A DNA stretch of 17,757 nucleotides from Competibacteraceae bacterium UBA2788 (GTDB taxonomy: Bacteria; Pseudomonadota; Gammaproteobacteria; Competibacterales; Competibacteraceae): NCBI GenBank assembly GCA_002352185.1, contig DEHY01000160.1, positions 1 to 17,757 on the forward strand, in the 5' to 3' direction. A program made the translations under genes and the position numbers. Positions 16,352 through 17,757 of this stretch are shown here, piece by piece (position 1 is the first letter of the stretch; each line of letters begins with the position of its first letter). The notes below the pieces were generated by a model. It saw only the letters and a program-made list of their open reading frames with translations. It searched no databases and had not been told where the DNA came from.

Positions 16352-17041
16352 ATGGCGCAACAAACTAATCCCGCAGGAATTTCCGCTTCAGTTGGACAAA
16401 CCCCCAGCGTTAATAAACCAGATGACGTTCTTCGGGTGCAACAACGCCTCAATCATGCTGGTGCGGGAATAAAGGAAGATAAAGCCTGTGGACCAAAAAC
16501 AGTGACTGCGATTAAGGAATATCAGCGCAATTTCTTATCGAATCCAGATGGGCGAGTTGACCCCGGCGGATTGACTTGGAAGCATTTAGTAGAGGGCAAA
16601 TTCAAGATTAAGCGGGAACCGCTTATACTCTTGCCACAAATGTGTGGACTGGGATATTACTCTTACTCACCTGCAACTCATCAGTATGGTACGAAATTTT
16701 GTATCCAGACACTGCGTGATATTTGTACCCAGTTCCAGATCAATAATAAAAAAGAGATCGGAATTGGTGATATCAGCTTTGCTCAAGGAGGGCACATGAG
16801 TCCTCACCAGACTCATCAGCATGGTACTCACGTAGATATCCGTCCCTTGCGTAAGGATGATAAGAACCTACCCGTGACGATTAGTGATCCTAATTACTCC
16901 AGAGATTTGACGAAACTGCTGGTCCAGAGTCTGCTATCCCATCGCAACGTGAAAAGCATTCTCTTCAACGATACCGCGATTTCAGGAGTAAAAAGCTATG
17001 CAGGACATGACAACCATCTACATGTGTCGATGCACGAGTAG
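16352..17041 (+). CDS. Peptidoglycan-binding, MepA-like (LAS family) zinc endopeptidase without signal peptide
   Basis: A 229-residue putative cell-wall hydrolase. Residues about 24-80 form a PG_binding_1-like domain (DVLRVQQRLNHAG...KACGPKTVTAIKEYQRNF). The C-terminal domain has the zinc motifs of LAS/M74 (MepA-like) peptidases: GGHMSPHQTHQHGTHVDIR, fitting HxxxxxxD with His155 and Asp162, and a terminal GHDNHLHV supplying HxH with His224. Enzymes of this group cut peptide crosslinks in peptidoglycan. The start at 16352 has AAAGGA 7 nt upstream; the frame is open back to 16070 but that part spans the operon terminator and looks like no protein. No signal peptide is seen, so export would need lysis or a dedicated secretion system. 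Composition is more AT-rich than the rest of the window. The exported partner begins 3 nt downstream. An effector or a phage endolysin are the main alternatives. Confidence 0.8.
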   Translation: MAQQTNPAGISASVGQTPSVNKPDDVLRVQQRLNHAGAGIKEDKACGPKTVTAIKEYQRNFLSNPDGRVDPGGLTWKHLVEGKFKIKREPLILLPQMCGLGYYSYSPATHQYGTKFCIQTLRDICTQFQINNKKEIGIGDISFAQGGHMSPHQTHQHGTHVDIRPLRKDDKNLPVTISDPNYSRDLTKLLVQSLLSHRNVKSILFNDTAISGVKSYAGHDNHLHVSMHE

Positions 17042-17044
17042 ATT

Positions 17045-17620
17045 ATGCTCCTCCTCAAATCCACTATATCAGTTATTATTCTTGGCGGATTACTTCTTGC
17101 CTGCGCATATGCAGAGCAACTACCACCACCGTTGGCGGCGAATATAACATTTCGTTGCCTATGGTGGTCAGAAGCTCAGATGGAAGCATTCAATCCAAAT
17201 TCACCCCCACCGAAAACGACTGAAGTTACGATTCACAAATGGGAATATACCGATCCAGTTGGCGTACCTCATCCGGATAGTGTGGATGTTGTCGTTGTAC
17301 TGACAAACGAAGGAACTGCTCCTCTCACTGGAGTAGTAGCTGTGATCGCAGGTCAATGGCACATCAGCCCTATGAAGTCCAGAGCGAAAGCTGTCTGGAG
17401 CAGATTGAAACCACTCCAAACCTGGCAATCGTTAACGGTAACTCCTGGAAAACCCACGGTGCTTCGCATTCCTGTTGATATCACAACTCGTATATCTGAG
17501 CTTGAAAAGAGAGGTTCATGGCCGAGGATGTTTCGTGCTTCACTGACAGTGCGCGTTGAAGGCACTGATAAGCCGCTGCTAAATCGTGAAGTTAACTTAA
17601 CAATTCGACCGGGCGATTGA
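17045..17620 (+). CDS. Small exported or lipid-anchored protein of unknown family
   Basis: I do not recognise the family. The product has 191 residues, beginning with a hydrophobic export segment (LKSTISVIILGGLLLACAYA). It could be cut by signal peptidase I after Ala23 (AYA-EQ), or be a lipoprotein with Cys20, since LLAC is a near-lipobox. The mature part looks beta-rich and Ig-like: TEVTIHKWEY, SVDVVVVLTNEGTAPLTGVVAVIAG, a conserved-looking SLTVTPGKPTVLRIPVDI edge and ASLTVRVEG...NREVNLTIRP. Its ATG lies 3 nt after the endopeptidase stop with only a weak ribosome site, so it is probably translationally coupled. A periplasm-directed partner encoded right after a signal-less wall hydrolase fits an immunity protein, but this is inference from arrangement only. 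AT-rich like its partner. Confidence 0.75.
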   Translation: MLLLKSTISVIILGGLLLACAYAEQLPPPLAANITFRCLWWSEAQMEAFNPNSPPPKTTEVTIHKWEYTDPVGVPHPDSVDVVVVLTNEGTAPLTGVVAVIAGQWHISPMKSRAKAVWSRLKPLQTWQSLTVTPGKPTVLRIPVDITTRISELEKRGSWPRMFRASLTVRVEGTDKPLLNREVNLTIRPGD

Positions 17621-17663
17621 CTATTTTCTGGCACTGATGGGTAACCCCTTTTCGCCCGGTTAC
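17608..17663. repeat. Overlapping inverted repeats at the 3' end of the cassette
   Basis: ACCGGGCGA (17608-17616), overlapping the last codons of the exported-protein gene, pairs perfectly with TCGCCCGGT (17652-17660) across 35 nt. A second, competing repeat is GTAACC (17641-17646) with GGTTAC (17658-17663). No T-run follows on the plus strand, so neither is a standard intrinsic terminator. They could be a 3' mRNA structure or a recombination remnant. Confidence 0.4.
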
Positions 17664-17757
17664 ACAAAAAAGTCTGACGTATGGGTTATCTTTGAAAGGC
17701 GGTTCTTACACTCGTTTTCTTCTCTGCTTGATGAAAATATAGTAATCCTTCTCAGGT
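17664..17757. other. No gene seen to the window edge
   Basis: This AT-rich tail holds no convincing frame. A TATAGT at 17738-17743 with a poor -35 (TTTTCT, 17715-17720, 17-bp spacer) could be the promoter of a gene beginning beyond the edge. Confidence 0.3.

Noticed and set aside
1..17757. CRISPR arrays, tRNA/rRNA genes and insertion sequences
   Set aside because: I looked for regularly spaced repeats, tRNA-like cloverleaf ends and transposase motifs on both strands and saw none.

Overview
The window reads as ordinary chromosome from a free-living, respiring, GC-rich proteobacterium. A gammaproteobacterium is most likely: SucA, SucB, Lpd, NudJ and the YhhW-type pirin all resemble gammaproteobacterial forms. 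Domain content (BvgS-like kinase, caspase-like protease with DUF4384 lipoprotein, Tll0287-like haem protein) would suit an environmental lineage such as Competibacteraceae or a relative, but the genus is a guess.

Layout. Positions 1-3882 (+) hold most of a very large hybrid sensor kinase whose 5' end lies outside the window. It ends against a convergent two-gene minus-strand operon: a periplasmic DUF3365 haem protein followed by a NudJ-like Nudix hydrolase (5012 down to 3960). Next come a pterin carbinolamine dehydratase (5158-5505, +) and a pirin (6268-5558, -). The pirin is divergent from a sigma-54 activator that lacks a sensory domain (6454-7449, +). The gap between them carries a near-consensus sigma-54 promoter, a perfect IHF-type site and a cluster of repeats, in the right order and spacing. 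A dihaem c4-type cytochrome follows (7511-8125, +), then a caspase-like/formylglycine-type fusion (minus) divergent from a DUF4384 lipoprotein (plus).

Positions 10453-16066 are the 2-oxoglutarate dehydrogenase operon sucA-sucB-lpdA: E1, E2 and E3, which together convert 2-oxoglutarate to succinyl-CoA in the TCA cycle. It closes with a strong intrinsic terminator at 16088-16114.

Beyond that terminator the DNA is visibly more AT-rich and looks acquired. It holds a two-gene cassette: a peptidoglycan-binding/MepA-like endopeptidase without a signal peptide, and, 3 nt downstream, a small exported or lipid-anchored protein of unknown family. This arrangement resembles an antibacterial effector-immunity pair, although a phage-derived lysis module is possible. 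No tRNA, rRNA, CRISPR array, insertion sequence or origin was recognised.

The two places most worth a second look are the self-contained sigma-54 activator/pirin regulatory unit (6268-7449) and the low-GC endopeptidase/exported-partner cassette (16115-17663).
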